A stretch of DNA of 64,000 nucleotides from Photobacterium sp. GB-56 (GTDB taxonomy: Bacteria; Pseudomonadota; Gammaproteobacteria; Enterobacterales; Vibrionaceae). Below are positions 29,157 through 43,106 of the stretch, piece by piece (the first letter of the stretch is position 1; every line of letters begins with the position of its first letter). The stretch spans positions 1 to 64,000 of the forward strand of contig NZ_PYNW01000018.1 of NCBI RefSeq assembly GCF_003026105.1, read 5' to 3'. The translations under genes and the position numbers were made by a program. The notes under the pieces were generated by a model. It was not told the DNA's origin. It searched no databases and saw only the letters and a program-made list of their open reading frames with translations.

Positions 29157-30992
29157 TTACTCAACAGTCACCGCTTTGGCTAAATTACGAGGCTGATCAA
29201 CATCAGTACCTTTAATTAAAGCCACGTGATACGACAACAACTGCATCGGAATGGTATAAAAAATCGGTGCGATGATTTCATCCACACTGGGCATGGTCAT
29301 GATTTTCATGCCGCTGGTCTCTTCAAATCCAGCTTCACTATCGGCAAACACATACAGTAAGCCACCGCGAGCACGTACTTCTTCAATATTAGATTTGAGC
29401 TTTTCTAATAAATCATTGGTAGGTGCCACCACGATAACAGGCATCTCAGCATCAACTAACGCAAGTGGGCCATGCTTTAATTCACCAGCCGCATAAGCCT
29501 CTGCATGAATGTACGAGATCTCTTTTAATTTAAGTGAAGCTTCAACAGCAATCGGGTAGAACTCACCACGACCTAAAAATAATGCATGTTGTTTATCGCT
29601 GAATTCTTCAGCCAATAGCTCAATCGACTTATCAAGCGTTAATGCTTTCTCAATAAAGCTTGGTAATTGCTGTAGTGAATGAACGATTTTTTCTTCTTGC
29701 TCATTATCAATCGTACCTTGCTGCTTACCTAATGCAGTTACAAGCATTAATAATGCGACTAACTGCGTAGTAAACGCTTTAGTTGATGCGACCCCAATTT
29801 CAGCCCCCGCGCGGGTCATAAAAGCTAAATCAGATTCACGTACCAAAGATGAGCCTGCAACATTACAAATTGTCATCGCAGCCATATAGCCTTTTTCTTT
29901 TGCTAAACGCAGTGCCGCTAAGGTATCTGCTGTTTCACCTGATTGAGAAAGGGTGATCAGTAAGCTATTTGGACGGGTAACAAATTTGCGGTAGCGAAAT
30001 TCAGAGGCAATTTCAACATCACAGCTAATTCCTGCAATAGATTCAAACCAGTAACGTGCCACCATGCCCGCGTTATAGGAGGTACCACAAGCAATAATTT
30101 GAATATGCTCAACATGATCAAAGATCGTTTTCGCTTCATTACCAAAACTTTCCAAGATCACGCGATTGTTGCGGATCCTGCCTTCCATGGTATTGATCAG
30201 AGCGCTTGGCTGCTCAAAGATCTCTTTTTGCATATAGTGACGATAATGACCTTTATCCGTATCATCATGTTGAATATGAGATTCGGTGACTTCACGTTCA
30301 ACCAACTCATCTTGTTGATTATAAACTCGAATATCACGACGGGTGACTTCGGCAACATCACCTTCTTCTAAAAACATAAAGCGACGAGTCACATTCAGCA
30401 AAGCCAATTGATCAGACGCAATAAAGTTTTCACCTACACCTAATCCGATCACCAACGGGCTACCAGAGCGCGCAACAACCAAACGTTCCGGATCGCGACT
30501 ATCCATCACTACGGTACCATAAGCGCCTTCTAGTTGAGCAACAGCTTGCTTCACAGCGGCTAATAAAGAATCGGCAGTTCGCAGTTCCCACTCAACTAAA
30601 TGTGCAATTACTTCAGTATCGGTTTGAGAATGAAACACATAACCTCGTTGTTGTAATAGATCACGCAATGCTTGGTGATTCTCAATAATCCCATTATGAA
30701 CAATCGCTATATGCTCACCAGAGACATGAGGGTGGGCGTTAGCTTCTGAGGGTTCGCCATGTGTTGCCCAACGTGTATGCGCGATCCCCGTTCCACCAAT
30801 AACTTGCGTTTCATTAACCGCCTCAGCTAAGGCTTGAACTTTCCCCATACGTCGTAAGCGTTGTAATTTAAATTGTTCATCAACAACGGCAAGACCTGCT
30901 GAGTCATACCCGCGATATTCTAATCGACGTAAGCCTTCTACTAAGATCTCTGCTACATCACGTTGTGCTACCGCACCTACAATCCCACACAT
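29157..30992 (-). CDS. glmS: glutamine-fructose-6-phosphate aminotransferase (isomerizing)
   Basis: Makes glucosamine-6-P from fructose-6-P and glutamine, the entry to peptidoglycan and LPS amino sugars. The 611 residues begin [10 protein letters not shown] with the nucleophilic Cys exposed after Met removal, then an N-terminal amidotransferase domain ([16 protein letters not shown] around 74-89) and two SIS domains ([40 protein letters not shown]). Lies 25 nt after a DeoR-type regulator and is probably co-transcribed with it. Confidence 0.97.
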   Translation of the reverse strand: MCGIVGAVAQRDVAEILVEGLRRLEYRGYDSAGLAVVDEQFKLQRLRRMGKVQALAEAVNETQVIGGTGIAHTRWATHGEPSEANAHPHVSGEHIAIVHNGIIENHQALRDLLQQRGYVFHSQTDTEVIAHLVEWELRTADSLLAAVKQAVAQLEGAYGTVVMDSRDPERLVVARSGSPLVIGLGVGENFIASDQLALLNVTRRFMFLEEGDVAEVTRRDIRVYNQQDELVEREVTESHIQHDDTDKGHYRHYMQKEIFEQPSALINTMEGRIRNNRVILESFGNEAKTIFDHVEHIQIIACGTSYNAGMVARYWFESIAGISCDVEIASEFRYRKFVTRPNSLLITLSQSGETADTLAALRLAKEKGYMAAMTICNVAGSSLVRESDLAFMTRAGAEIGVASTKAFTTQLVALLMLVTALGKQQGTIDNEQEEKIVHSLQQLPSFIEKALTLDKSIELLAEEFSDKQHALFLGRGEFYPIAVEASLKLKEISYIHAEAYAAGELKHGPLALVDAEMPVIVVAPTNDLLEKLKSNIEEVRARGGLLYVFADSEAGFEETSGMKIMTMPSVDEIIAPIFYTIPMQLLSYHVALIKGTDVDQPRNLAKAVTVE

Positions 30993-31017
30993 AACTGCTA
31001 TCCTTTATAACTTGTTA

Positions 31018-31788
31018 TTATTCACTATAGGCACGAATCACGCGCACACCCTGTTGTTCTATCGCAACAGTATCAGCATCACTCATGCCATCATCGGTAA
31101 TTAAAGTATCGATCCCTTGCCACGTTAACTCTAAATTCGGAATTTTTCGTCCGACCTTACAAGACTCAATCATTACCACCACTTCGCGAGAAACTTCCGC
31201 CATCACTCGACTTAGCCCCGTCAGCTCATTAAAGGTGGTTGTGCCACGCGTGATATCAATGCCATCAGCACCAATAAATAGCTGATCAAAATCGTATGAA
31301 CGCAATACGGATTCTGCAACTTTGCCTTGAAATGATTCCGAATGCGGATCCCATGTACCGCCCGTCATCAATAAGGTCGGTTCATTTTCAAGTGCATTTA
31401 GTGCATTCGCGACTTGCAAAGAATTAGTCATTACCACTAAGCCTTGTTTAGTGCTTAGTAGGTTAATTAATGCTGCTGTTGTACTACCACAATCAACGAT
31501 AATGCGATTGTGATCTCGGATCAGATCAGCGGCAGCAATCGCAATCGCTGACTTTCGTTCTGAAACTTTTTCTTCTAAGCCAGTTGCAACTATTTCACTC
31601 GGCATAGCAATGGCGCCACCGTATCGGCGTAGCAATAAGCCAGAACTTTCTAATGCCGCGAGATCTTTACGAATTGTGACCTCAGAGGTCGAGAAGTGAC
31701 TGGCAAGTGTATCCACACTAACTTCACCTTCAATACCAACCATAGCTGCAATAGCATGGCGACGTTGTTGCGTATTACGTTTAGACAT
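31018..31788 (-). CDS. DeoR/GlpR-family transcriptional regulator upstream of glmS
   Basis: A 256-residue regulator: N-terminal DeoR winged helix (around 5-58: RRHAIAAMVGIEGEVSVDTL, TSEVTIRKDLAALESSGLL, RRYGGA) and a C-terminal sugar-phosphate sensor (VDCGSTTAALINLL around 98-111; IGADGID; EVVVMIESCKVGR). The organisation regulator-glmS suggests control of amino-sugar synthesis in response to a hexosamine phosphate; this is inference from context. A perfect palindrome overlaps the start of transcription upstream. Confidence 0.87.
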   Translation of the reverse strand: MSKRNTQQRRHAIAAMVGIEGEVSVDTLASHFSTSEVTIRKDLAALESSGLLLRRYGGAIAMPSEIVATGLEEKVSERKSAIAIAAADLIRDHNRIIVDCGSTTAALINLLSTKQGLVVMTNSLQVANALNALENEPTLLMTGGTWDPHSESFQGKVAESVLRSYDFDQLFIGADGIDITRGTTTFNELTGLSRVMAEVSREVVVMIESCKVGRKIPNLELTWQGIDTLITDDGMSDADTVAIEQQGVRVIRAYSE

Positions 31789-31808
31789 AAGTTTTGAAAT
31801 GATAGATT

Positions 31809-31857
31809 AAGTTTCAGTTTGAAACTTAGTATAGCGTTTTAAAAATTAATCGATCAA
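31809..31857 (-). promoter_or_regulatory. promoter and palindromic operator of the DeoR regulator-glmS unit
   Basis: On the minus strand -35 TTGATC (31852-31857), an 18 nt spacer and -10 TATACT (31828-31833) are followed immediately by the inverted repeat AAGTTTCA-n3-TGAAACTT (31809-31827). A repressor bound there would sit on the -10/+1 region. GAAA/TTTC arms are typical of DeoR-family operators, which supports autoregulation. Confidence 0.65.
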
Positions 31858-31953
31858 TAACAAATACGCAGATTCGGTATAATTTTTCTCTCGAAATAAC
31901 TACTGGAATGGAAAAGCTAGAGGAATATAGGGGCGGGGTTTGGAGATAGACAA

Positions 31954-31980
31954 TAAAAAAGCAGGAGAAACTCCTGCTTT
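31954..31980 (-). terminator. terminator after glmU
   Basis: GCAGGAG-AAA-CTCCTGC (31961-31977) with T6 following on the minus strand, 24 nt after the glmU stop. Confidence 0.85.
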
Positions 31981-32003
31981 AAAAATGATAACGTAATTGA
32001 AAA

Positions 32004-33362
32004 TTACTTCTTGGTTGGGCGTTTCCAGCCTTGAATCGTTCGTGCGGGTGCGCGAGTGATCACTAACTCACCTTCTCCAACATTACGATTAATCGTTGCA
32101 CCGGCACCAATAGTTGCACCGCTTGCAACTTTAACTGGGGCGATAAGTTGAGTATCAGAGCCAACAAATACATCATCGCCAATTTCAGTTTTAAATTTGT
32201 TCGCGCCATCGTAGTTACAAGTAATAGTACCTGCACCGATATTGACGTTAGCACCAATCTCAGCATCACCAAGGTAAGTTAAATGACCCGCTTTAGAGCC
32301 TTCACCTAAACGCGTTTGCTTGATTTCAACAAAATTACCCACATGCGCTTGAGCTTGAAGCTCCGTACCTGGACGTAAACGAGCAAATGGACCGACCGTA
32401 CAGGCTTCACCTACCGTCGCACCATCAATCACACTGTATGGGCTGATAATTGAGTTATCATCAATCTCACAATCTTTAAGCACACAACCGGCGCCAATCA
32501 CGACGTTATCACCAATACTCACGCTGCCTTCAATCACCACGTTAACATCAATTTCAACATCGGTACCGCATTGTAATTCGCCACGTAAATCAAAACGAGC
32601 AGGATCGAGTAACATCACACCTTGCTCTAATAAACGCTCAGCTTGTTGAGCTTGGAAAGCTCGCTCAAGGCGCGCAAGTTGAATACGGTTATTTACACCT
32701 TCAACCTCAATAGGGCTTACAGGGTGTACCGCTTCGACGGCACGACCTTCATCATGGGCAATCTCAATAATATCGGTTAGGTAATATTCACCTTGCGCAT
32801 TATCATTTTTAAGCGCCGCTAACCAACGCTTAAGATCACCGCCATTAGCCACCATGACACCAGTATTGATTTCTTTTATGAGCTTTTGCTCTTCAGTGGC
32901 ATCTTTTTGCTCTACGATCGCAACTACGGGGCCATTACGACGCACAATACGCCCGTAGCCGCTCGGATCATCAAGAACAACAGTCAGTAAGGCAATGCCA
33001 CCGTCAGGCTGAGCATCAAGCAGGTTTTCTAACGTTTGTGCACTAATCAGTGGCACATCACCGTATAAAATCAGTGCTTTTTCATCATCAGCAAGGTTCG
33101 GGGTCGCTTGATTAACCGCGTGTCCTGTTCCTAATTGCTCGGCCTGTAGTACCCAATTTACTGACTCTTGAGCCAATACTTGTTGCATGGTGTCACCACC
33201 ATGGCCATAAACTAAATTAATATTTTTCGCACCAAGATCATTACATGTGTCAATCACATGTTTGACCATCGGCTTTCCTGCTAAAGTATGAAGCACTTTT
33301 GGCAAGTTAGAATACATACGGGTGCCTTTTCCCGCAGCTAAAATCACAGCACTGAAGCTCAT
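32004..33362 (-). CDS. glmU: bifunctional UDP-N-acetylglucosamine pyrophosphorylase / glucosamine-1-P acetyltransferase
   Basis: Acetylates glucosamine-1-P and couples it to UTP to give UDP-GlcNAc. The start at 33362 has GAGGG upstream and gives [16 protein letters not shown], the family N-terminus; a further upstream in-frame codon adds 19 unrelated residues. The 452-residue product (E. coli 456) has the uridyltransferase core ([27 protein letters not shown]) and a C-terminal left-handed beta-helix ([36 protein letters not shown]). Separated from atpC by a terminator. Confidence 0.96.
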   Translation of the reverse strand: MSFSAVILAAGKGTRMYSNLPKVLHTLAGKPMVKHVIDTCNDLGAKNINLVYGHGGDTMQQVLAQESVNWVLQAEQLGTGHAVNQATPNLADDEKALILYGDVPLISAQTLENLLDAQPDGGIALLTVVLDDPSGYGRIVRRNGPVVAIVEQKDATEEQKLIKEINTGVMVANGGDLKRWLAALKNDNAQGEYYLTDIIEIAHDEGRAVEAVHPVSPIEVEGVNNRIQLARLERAFQAQQAERLLEQGVMLLDPARFDLRGELQCGTDVEIDVNVVIEGSVSIGDNVVIGAGCVLKDCEIDDNSIISPYSVIDGATVGEACTVGPFARLRPGTELQAQAHVGNFVEIKQTRLGEGSKAGHLTYLGDAEIGANVNIGAGTITCNYDGANKFKTEIGDDVFVGSDTQLIAPVKVASGATIGAGATINRNVGEGELVITRAPARTIQGWKRPTKK

Positions 33363-33556
33363 GATGGGATGTCCCTCTTGATGCATAAATTTGTTATTTA
33401 ATTGGTATTGTACCGTCAAGTTTTACTGGGTTTAAGCGTAATTGTTTAATTCTCACTAAGAAATAACAGGTGTACCTCGCAAAAGTCTTAATCGAAAATC
33501 ATTTTTGTAATAATAAATATCCCCAAACAACATCAATCAGTAAGATTTTTAGCAAT

Positions 33557-33585
33557 AAAAAAAGCGACCTTAATGGTCGCTTTTT
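33557..33585 (-). terminator. terminator of the ATP synthase operon
   Basis: GCGACC-TTAAT-GGTCGC (33564-33580) flanked by A7 on the plus-strand left and T5 on the right; on the minus strand it ends atpC with a seven-T tail, 20 nt after the stop. Confidence 0.87.
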
Positions 33586-33604
33586 ATATTACTTTAGCGT
33601 CAGA

Positions 33605-34027
33605 CTAGCGTGCGCGTTTAGTTAGTTCAATCACTCGAAGCTGAGCAATAGCTTTCGCTAAATCACTGGCTGCCTGTGCGAAGTCAATATCGCCATGCTG
33701 ATTATGGATACGCTCCTCAGCTTGACGTTTAGCTTCTTCTGCCTTCGCGGCGTCTAAATCAACACCACGAATAGCTGTATCGGCTAATACCGTCACTGCA
33801 GAAGGCTGAACTTCAAGCATACCGCCAGAAAGATAGATTACATCTTCCTCACCACCTTGCTTGGTAATACGTACCATGCCAGGGGTAATAGCTGTAAGTA
33901 GTGGCGTGTGACCGGCATGAATACCTAGCTCACCTTCACTACCCGTTACTTGAATATTTTCAGCACGACCAGAGAACAGACGTTTCTCAGCACTGACTAC
34001 TTCCAAATGGAAAGTTATCGCTGCCAT
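33605..34027 (-). CDS. atpC: F1 ATP synthase epsilon subunit
   Basis: The 140-residue rotor subunit epsilon: an N-terminal beta-sandwich ([34 protein letters not shown]) and a C-terminal two-helix domain that can insert into F1 and inhibit ATP hydrolysis. Last gene of the operon, 17 nt after atpD. Confidence 0.97.
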   Translation of the reverse strand: MAAITFHLEVVSAEKRLFSGRAENIQVTGSEGELGIHAGHTPLLTAITPGMVRITKQGGEEDVIYLSGGMLEVQPSAVTVLADTAIRGVDLDAAKAEEAKRQAEERIHNQHGDIDFAQAASDLAKAIAQLRVIELTKRAR

Positions 34028-34044
34028 GTCGCCTCCTAATTAGC

Positions 34045-36350
<2,306 letters not shown>

Positions 36351-36394
36351 CGTTACTCTCCGTTAGAAGGTGATCGCAAGCGATCACCAACCAA

Positions 36395-37936
36395 TTACCA
36401 AGTCTGGGTCGCTTTGAAATCTTCTAGCAGTTTTGCAAACTGCGCAGCGATTTCATCGTTGTAAGCACCCGTTTCATCTATCTGAGCTACAAGCTCAGCA
36501 AACTGACCTTTCGCGTAAGAAAGTAACGCTGCTTCGAAATCAGCAAGCTTAGTTAGCTCAACATCATTCAAGTAGCCTTTTTCAGCTGCAAAGATAACAA
36601 CCGCTTGCTCAAATACAGACATTGGCGCGTATTGTTTTTGCTTCATCAGTTCAGTTACTTTCTGACCATGATCTAGCTGTTTCTTAGTGGCGTCATCAAG
36701 GTCAGACGAGAACTGTGCAAACGCTGCAAGTTCACGGTACTGTGCAAGTGCGGTACGAATACCACCCGACAGTTTCTTGATGATCTTGGTTTGGGCAGCA
36801 CCACCTACACGCGATACAGAGATACCTGGGTCAACAGCAGGGCGAATACCAGCGTTGAATAGCTCTGTTTGTAGGAAGATCTGACCATCGGTGATAGAGA
36901 TAACGTTAGTCGGTACGAATGCCGATACGTCACCCGCTTGGGTTTCGATAATCGGTAGTGCCGTTAGCGATCCGGTTTGACCTTTCACTTCACCATTAGT
37001 GAATTTCTCAACATAGTGCTCGCTTACACGAGAAGCACGCTCTAGAAGACGCGAGTGAAGGTAGAAAACATCACCAGGGAATGCTTCACGGCCTGGTGGA
37101 CGCTTAAGCAATAGTGAGATTTGACGGTAAGCAACAGCCTGCTTAGACAGGTCATCGTATACGATCAGTGCATCTTCGCCGCGGTCACGGAAGTATTCGC
37201 CCATCGCACAACCAGAGTATGGTGCTAGGTATTGTAGCGCAGCAGCTTCTGATGCTGATGCTACAACTACGATAGTGTTTTCCAGTGCGCCGTGCTCTTC
37301 CAGCTTACGAACTACGTTAGCGATAGTTGAAGCTTTCTGGCCAATAGCCACATACACAGAGTAGATACCAGAATTTTTCTGGTTGATGATGGCATCGATA
37401 GCCATCGCTGTTTTACCAGTCTGACGGTCACCGATGATAAGCTCACGCTGACCACGGCCGATTGGGATCATTGAGTCAACTGCTTTGTAACCAGTTTGTA
37501 CTGGTTGATCAACAGATTTACGATCGATTACACCCGGTGCAATTACTTCAACAGGAGAGAATGTCTCTGTTTCAATTGGACCTTTACCATCGATAGGCTG
37601 ACCTAGTGTGTTTACAACACGACCAAGTAGCGCAGGACCTACAGGTACTTCAAGAATACGACCAGTACCGGTTACCTTCATGCCTTCCTGTAGAGAAGCA
37701 TAAGGGCCCATTACAACTGCACCTACCGAGTCACGCTCAAGGTTAAGTGCTAGTGCGAATAGTCCGCCTGGTAGTTCAATCATTTCACCTTGCATTACGT
37801 CAGCAAGGCCATGGATACGAATAATACCGTCGCTTACAGAAACGATAGTACCTTCGTTACGCGCTTCACTTACAACGTTGAAGTTTTCAATACGTTGTTT
37901 GATCAGTGCGCTAATTTCCGTGGAATTAAGTTGCAT
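36395..37936 (-). CDS. atpA: F1 ATP synthase alpha subunit
   Basis: Non-catalytic nucleotide-binding subunit. The start at 37936 follows GGAG and gives [19 protein letters not shown] and 513 residues (the E. coli length); a TTG 15 nt upstream is in frame but has no family support. Walker A is GDRQTGKTA (around 169-177), with the C-terminal signature [14 protein letters not shown] around 363-376. 16 nt after atpH. Confidence 0.98.
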   Translation of the reverse strand: MQLNSTEISALIKQRIENFNVVSEARNEGTIVSVSDGIIRIHGLADVMQGEMIELPGGLFALALNLERDSVGAVVMGPYASLQEGMKVTGTGRILEVPVGPALLGRVVNTLGQPIDGKGPIETETFSPVEVIAPGVIDRKSVDQPVQTGYKAVDSMIPIGRGQRELIIGDRQTGKTAMAIDAIINQKNSGIYSVYVAIGQKASTIANVVRKLEEHGALENTIVVVASASEAAALQYLAPYSGCAMGEYFRDRGEDALIVYDDLSKQAVAYRQISLLLKRPPGREAFPGDVFYLHSRLLERASRVSEHYVEKFTNGEVKGQTGSLTALPIIETQAGDVSAFVPTNVISITDGQIFLQTELFNAGIRPAVDPGISVSRVGGAAQTKIIKKLSGGIRTALAQYRELAAFAQFSSDLDDATKKQLDHGQKVTELMKQKQYAPMSVFEQAVVIFAAEKGYLNDVELTKLADFEAALLSYAKGQFAELVAQIDETGAYNDEIAAQFAKLLEDFKATQTW

Positions 37937-37952
37937 GCTCCAATTCCCCAAA

Positions 37953-38486
37953 TCAAGACTGCAAAGTATCGCTCAGACGGTTCAATTTGCCCCGTACAGA
38001 GTTATCGATAACAAGGTCTCCAGCTCTAATTACAACCCCGGCAATCAGGGTCTCGTCTACACTGCAAGTCAGCATAACTTTACGCGCTAAACGCTGCTCA
38101 AGTTTCACGCTAATGGCATCTAGTTGATTATCATCTAAAGCAATAGCAGAAATTACTGTCGCTTCGATGGTGTGCTCATGCTCATGTTTCATCAGCATGA
38201 ATTCATCACAGACATCAGGTAGCGCCTTAAGGCGTCCATTTTCAGCCATCACCTTTAGAAGGTTTTGACCGAATTCATCGAGTTGCTCACCGCATACTGA
38301 AACAAAAATTTCAGTTAGCTTATCCGCAGCAAATCCGCTATCCAGTACATCCTGCATAGTGTCATTTTTTGCTACTTCACTGGCAAAGTTCAGCATTTCT
38401 GCCCACTGAGCTAGTTGGTTCGTCTCGACCGCAAAGTCAAAAGCTGCTTTAGCGTAGGGGCGTGCGATTGTAGTCATTTGTGACAT
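37953..38486 (-). CDS. atpH: F1 ATP synthase delta subunit
   Basis: A 177-residue stator subunit that links F1 to the b dimer: helical N-terminal domain ([14 protein letters not shown]) and the C-terminal OSCP signature ([25 protein letters not shown], in two parts, around 145-170). Normal length, 16 nt after atpF. Confidence 0.97.
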   Translation of the reverse strand: MSQMTTIARPYAKAAFDFAVETNQLAQWAEMLNFASEVAKNDTMQDVLDSGFAADKLTEIFVSVCGEQLDEFGQNLLKVMAENGRLKALPDVCDEFMLMKHEHEHTIEATVISAIALDDNQLDAISVKLEQRLARKVMLTCSVDETLIAGVVIRAGDLVIDNSVRGKLNRLSDTLQS

Positions 38487-38502
38487 ATGCTTGCCCCTTT
38501 AA

Positions 38503-38973
38503 TTACAGTTCTGCAGTGACTTTGTTAAGAATATCGGCTTGAGCATCCACATCAATGGAGCGCTCAATGATCTTCTCAGCACCAATCACAGCTAGAGTTG
38601 CAACTTGTTTTCTTAACTCATCACGAGCACGATTACGTTCCGCTTCAATTTCAGCCATACCTTGCGCAAGGATTTTCTCACGCTCAGTTTGTGCTTCCGT
38701 TTTCGCTTCATCGATAATTTGAGCTTTACGCTTGTTTGCTTGCTCGATCAACTCGCTCGCAGCGCGTTTCGCTTCTTTTAGTTGATCAGAAGCATTCGCT
38801 TGTGCAAGGTCAAGGTCTTTAGCTGCGCGATCTGCGGCAGCCAAGCCGTCAGCAATTTTTTTCTGACGTTCTTCAATCGCTTCCATAATCGGTGGCCATA
38901 CATATTTCATGCAGAACACCACGAAGAGGAAGAAAGCGATAGCTTGACCCAGCAAAGTTGCATTCATATTCAC
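38503..38973 (-). CDS. atpF: Fo ATP synthase subunit b
   Basis: The 156-residue membrane-anchored stator stalk: one N-terminal membrane helix (around 5-27, [20 protein letters not shown]) and a long charged helix that dimerises. The start is a GTG at 38973, placed 7 nt after AAAGGAG; the ATG two codons later would be 13 nt away, so the GTG is preferred and agrees with the [10 protein letters not shown] start known from Vibrio. Confidence 0.95.
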   Translation of the reverse strand: MNMNATLLGQAIAFFLFVVFCMKYVWPPIMEAIEERQKKIADGLAAADRAAKDLDLAQANASDQLKEAKRAASELIEQANKRKAQIIDEAKTEAQTEREKILAQGMAEIEAERNRARDELRKQVATLAVIGAEKIIERSIDVDAQADILNKVTAEL

Positions 38974-39052
38974 AACGCATCTCCTTTAAAAGGGTTGCTA
39001 GAGTCCATTTGCTACTTAATGTCAGCTTGAAACAAGCTGACATTACGATTTA

Positions 39053-39361
<309 letters not shown>

Positions 39362-39374
39362 TTACAAAAAATCG

Positions 39375-40181
<807 letters not shown>

Positions 40182-40186
40182 TCATC

Positions 40187-40576
40187 CTATTTGTTGTTGT
40201 TAATGAATAAAACCGGTCCAAAAATATTAATACCAAGGGCCAGCAAATAGGTTAGTTTGAGAGGAACAAGTTCCACTCCCATATACAGGTAAGCAATGGC
40301 AAAAAGGATGACTGTGATAAGAATTTTAAGCACTTCTCCGCCATAAAATGACGCCATGACTAGCCGTGCATTCCTAGCACCACTAAACATGAAGGCACAC
40401 ATCGCGAAGACAGTATTGGCAATAACAAAGATGCCACCGCCAATCAATGCAGAGATTCCCCAGTCAACATTGACAGCAAAAACTGCCGTTAATGCCGTTG
40501 CTATCACGACGCCAGATTGTAGTAACAGCAACCGTTTTGCCAGTTGGCGTCCCGGTTTAGCTAGCGTCGATACCAT
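40187..40576 (-). CDS. atpI: ATP synthase accessory protein I
   Basis: A 129-residue membrane protein with four hydrophobic helices that helps c-ring assembly. The start at 40576 follows GAGGAA and gives MVSTLAKPGRQLAKRLLL as in Vibrio; longer in-frame starts (40675, 40597) add residues without family support and overlap the promoter side. First gene of the atp operon. Confidence 0.88.
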   Translation of the reverse strand: MVSTLAKPGRQLAKRLLLLQSGVVIATALTAVFAVNVDWGISALIGGGIFVIANTVFAMCAFMFSGARNARLVMASFYGGEVLKILITVILFAIAYLYMGVELVPLKLTYLLALGINIFGPVLFINNNK

Positions 40577-40633
40577 GTATTCGTTCCTCGAGTCCATTCC
40601 TTTACACAATCCGTGCTTGGGAAAACAGCGAAA

Positions 40634-40661
40634 ATTATACGGCTCATTAGATTGATTGCAA
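40634..40661 (-). promoter_or_regulatory. ATP synthase operon promoter
   Basis: -35 TTGCAA (40656-40661), 16 nt spacer, perfect -10 TATAAT (40634-40639) on the minus strand, about 50 nt upstream of the atpI start. Confidence 0.75.
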
Positions 40662-40671
40662 TCAAATAGCA

Positions 40672-40707
40672 GCAAAAAAAACAGTTAGATTTTACAACAC
40701 TCTAACT
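40672..40707 (-). terminator. candidate terminator after parB
   Basis: AGTTAGA/TCTAACT (40683-40689, 40701-40707) with an 11 nt loop, followed on the minus strand by GTTTTTTTT. The stem is short and AT-rich, so efficiency is uncertain. It lies just upstream of the atp promoter. Confidence 0.55.
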
Positions 40708-40753
40708 TGATCACGATGATGTTATTTTTTTAACAAAAATTGCAGCTCTAACA

Positions 40754-41653
40754 TCACATTTTATTATCGAGAATTGCAAGAATTTGCTCTAACTTGTCTT
40801 GCTGTTCAAAGTTAATAACGATTTTTCCTTTGCCACTTTTAGTTTGATTAATCGCCACCTTAGTGCCTAATTGCTCAGTTAGCCTGTTTTGTAATAAAAC
40901 AACATGTTCACTTTGTGATGCAGGCACTTTAGGTATTGATGGATTTAAAAGTGTTTTAACCAGTTTTTCAGTTTCACGTACAGTTAACAAATTATTGACA
41001 ATTTTTTGTGCTACAGCTAACTGTTGTGTTTCATCTAAGGATAATAAAGCCCTTGCATGACCCATTTCGAGTTTTTTCTGCTCCACTAATTGTTTAACAG
41101 GCTCGCTTAACTGGTTTAAACGCAATAAGTTAGAGACGGCAGCACGTGATTTCCCGACCGCTTCAGCAATTTGCTGGTGAGTCAGTGAAAACTCTTGCTG
41201 TAGTCGTGCTAAAGCCACCGCTTCTTCTATTACATTGAGATCTTCACGTTGAATATTTTCAATCAACGCAATAGCAATTGTCGCGCGATCATCAACGCTT
41301 TTAACCAAACAAGGCACCGTCGTTAATCCTGCGATTTTAGCCGCTTGCCAACGACGCTCACCGGCAATAATTTCAAAACGTTGATCAGCTAAACGTCGAA
41401 CAACAATAGGTTGAATGATCCCTTGGGCTTGAATCGATTCAGCAAGCTCCGCAAGCGTATCATCAGCCATCGATTTACGCGGCTGGAACTGACCCGATTG
41501 CAGCAGTTCAATCGCAAGGTCCCGTAATTCACTGTCATTGTTTGAAGTCGAAAGTGCTGTTTGTTGATGGGTTTGTTGCTTAGCTTGTGCGACTGCACTG
41601 GTAGAAAGCAAGGCATCAAGGCCTTTGCCTAAACCACGTTTATTAAAATTCAT
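40754..41653 (-). CDS. parB: chromosome partitioning protein ParB
   Basis: CTP-dependent centromere-binding clamp of 299 residues. The ParB/Srx domain holds LRDLAIELLQSGQFQPRK and the CTPase motif GERRWQAAK (around 97-105), followed by NIQREDLNVIEEA, an HTH (LTHQQIAEAVGKSRAAVSNLL around 155-175) and a C-terminal dimer domain. It should load at parS; two near-consensus sites are found in this window. 8 nt after parA. Confidence 0.96.
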   Translation of the reverse strand: MNFNKRGLGKGLDALLSTSAVAQAKQQTHQQTALSTSNNDSELRDLAIELLQSGQFQPRKSMADDTLAELAESIQAQGIIQPIVVRRLADQRFEIIAGERRWQAAKIAGLTTVPCLVKSVDDRATIAIALIENIQREDLNVIEEAVALARLQQEFSLTHQQIAEAVGKSRAAVSNLLRLNQLSEPVKQLVEQKKLEMGHARALLSLDETQQLAVAQKIVNNLLTVRETEKLVKTLLNPSIPKVPASQSEHVVLLQNRLTEQLGTKVAINQTKSGKGKIVINFEQQDKLEQILAILDNKM

Positions 41654-41661
41654 GAAAAGCC

Positions 41662-42459
41662 TTATGCGTCCTCAGAAGTCACCGTTTGTAATGCTAATTC
41701 ATCACGACGAATCATTTCACCCGCCAGCGCTAAATAGGCTTTAGCGCCACTAGAATACTTATCGTAATACATCGCAGGACGACCATGGCTTGGCGCTTCT
41801 GCTAAACGGACATTGCGTGGAATAACGGTACGATAGACTTTGTCACCAAAGTGTTTTTTCAGCTGTTGAGAGACTTCGTTAGCTAATCTATTCCGAGGAT
41901 CAAACATGGTGCGCAGTAAACCTTCTATTTTAAGTTCACTATTCACCACCGCTGTTAACTTGCTAATGGTATCCATTAATGCTGTTAAGCCTTCAAGAGC
42001 AAAATACTCACATTGCATCGGCACTAATACGGAATCCGCCGCTGTCATAGCATTAATGGTGAGTAAGTTTAGCGAAGGGGGACAGTCAATAAAAATATAG
42101 TCGTAGTCATCACGAACCTTGGCAAGTGCAGTACGTAGACGCACTTCACGGGCAAACACTTCCATCAACTTTATTTCAGCAGCAGTGACATCACCATTAG
42201 CGGCTATCAAATGATAGCCCCCCGTCGTTTCTTTTATAACAACGTCATTAAATGGCGTTTCCTCGACCAAAAGATCATAAGCGGTGGCATCAACTTGGTA
42301 TTTATCAACCCCACTGGCCATGGTTGCATTACCTTGTGGATCAAGATCAACCACTAATACTTTACGTTGGGTTGCAGCCAAGGATGCTGCTAAATTTACA
42401 CAGGTGGTGGTTTTACCCACACCACCTTTTTGATTTGCTACCGCTATGATTCTTCCCAC
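41662..42459 (-). CDS. parA: chromosome partitioning ATPase ParA
   Basis: A 265-residue Walker-type ATPase that moves ParB-parS complexes. It has the deviant Walker A KGGVGKTTTC (around 11-20), Walker A' DLDPQGNATM and Walker B FIDCPPSL. It lacks an N-terminal HTH, as in chromosomal Soj-type ParA (V. cholerae ParA1). Co-transcribed with rsmG and parB. Confidence 0.96.
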   Translation of the reverse strand: MGRIIAVANQKGGVGKTTTCVNLAASLAATQRKVLVVDLDPQGNATMASGVDKYQVDATAYDLLVEETPFNDVVIKETTGGYHLIAANGDVTAAEIKLMEVFAREVRLRTALAKVRDDYDYIFIDCPPSLNLLTINAMTAADSVLVPMQCEYFALEGLTALMDTISKLTAVVNSELKIEGLLRTMFDPRNRLANEVSQQLKKHFGDKVYRTVIPRNVRLAEAPSHGRPAMYYDKYSSGAKAYLALAGEMIRRDELALQTVTSEDA

Positions 42460-42475
42460 AAGAAAACCTCAACAA

Positions 42476-43096
42476 TTAATCCTTTGCCGTCAAGACTACT
42501 AGATGACGCTCACCTTCTAAATCAGGAACCTGTAAAGATTTCACTTCTATAACTGAGCACCATTCTGGCAGTTCTGCCGCTTCTTGCTCGTTATATTGGC
42601 CTTTCAATGCGAGGAACTGACCACCTGATTTTGGTAGATGGTGGCACCAGTTAACCATATCGGCCATTGAAGCAAACGCACGACTTAACACTGCATCAAA
42701 GCCATCACCGGCTTCAAACTCTTCAACGCGACTTTGTACTGGCGTCACATTGGTAATTTTTAGCTCATGGATCACTTGGCGAATAAAACGGATGCGTTTA
42801 CCTAAGCTATCTAACAAGGTAAATGATTTATCAGGACACATAATCGCCAACGGAATACCTGGCAGTCCCGGTCCTGTTCCAACATCAATGTAACTAGCGC
42901 CATCTAAATACTGGCTGACGACAATACTATCCATAATATGTTTAACTAACATTTCGTTAGGATCACGGACTGACGTCAGATTATACGCTTTATTCCATTT
43001 GTGCAGCAGTTCTACATAACCGATCAGCTGGTCAAGTTGCTGTTCTGTGACCTGCAGTTCAGTTTGGGCGATAAGTTGTACTAATCGTTGTTTCAT
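42476..43096 (-). CDS. rsmG: 16S rRNA (guanine-527-N7)-methyltransferase RsmG
   Basis: SAM-dependent methylation of G527 in the 530 loop of 16S rRNA. The 206-residue protein carries the SAM-binding [17 protein letters not shown] (around 65-81), [10 protein letters not shown], and [11 protein letters not shown]. Loss in other bacteria gives low-level streptomycin resistance. 10 nt after mnmG. Confidence 0.96.
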   Translation of the reverse strand: MKQRLVQLIAQTELQVTEQQLDQLIGYVELLHKWNKAYNLTSVRDPNEMLVKHIMDSIVVSQYLDGASYIDVGTGPGLPGIPLAIMCPDKSFTLLDSLGKRIRFIRQVIHELKITNVTPVQSRVEEFEAGDGFDAVLSRAFASMADMVNWCHHLPKSGGQFLALKGQYNEQEAAELPEWCSVIEVKSLQVPDLEGERHLVVLTAKD

Positions 43097-43106
43097 TGTT
43101 TAGCCC

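Noticed and set aside
30993-31017. A glmS ribozyme upstream of glmS
   Set aside because: Only 25 nt separate the regulator from glmS, and the ribozyme is a Gram-positive feature.
37937-37951. Upstream TTG start for atpA
   Set aside because: It would add five residues and absorb the GGAG ribosome site of the well-supported ATG at 37936.
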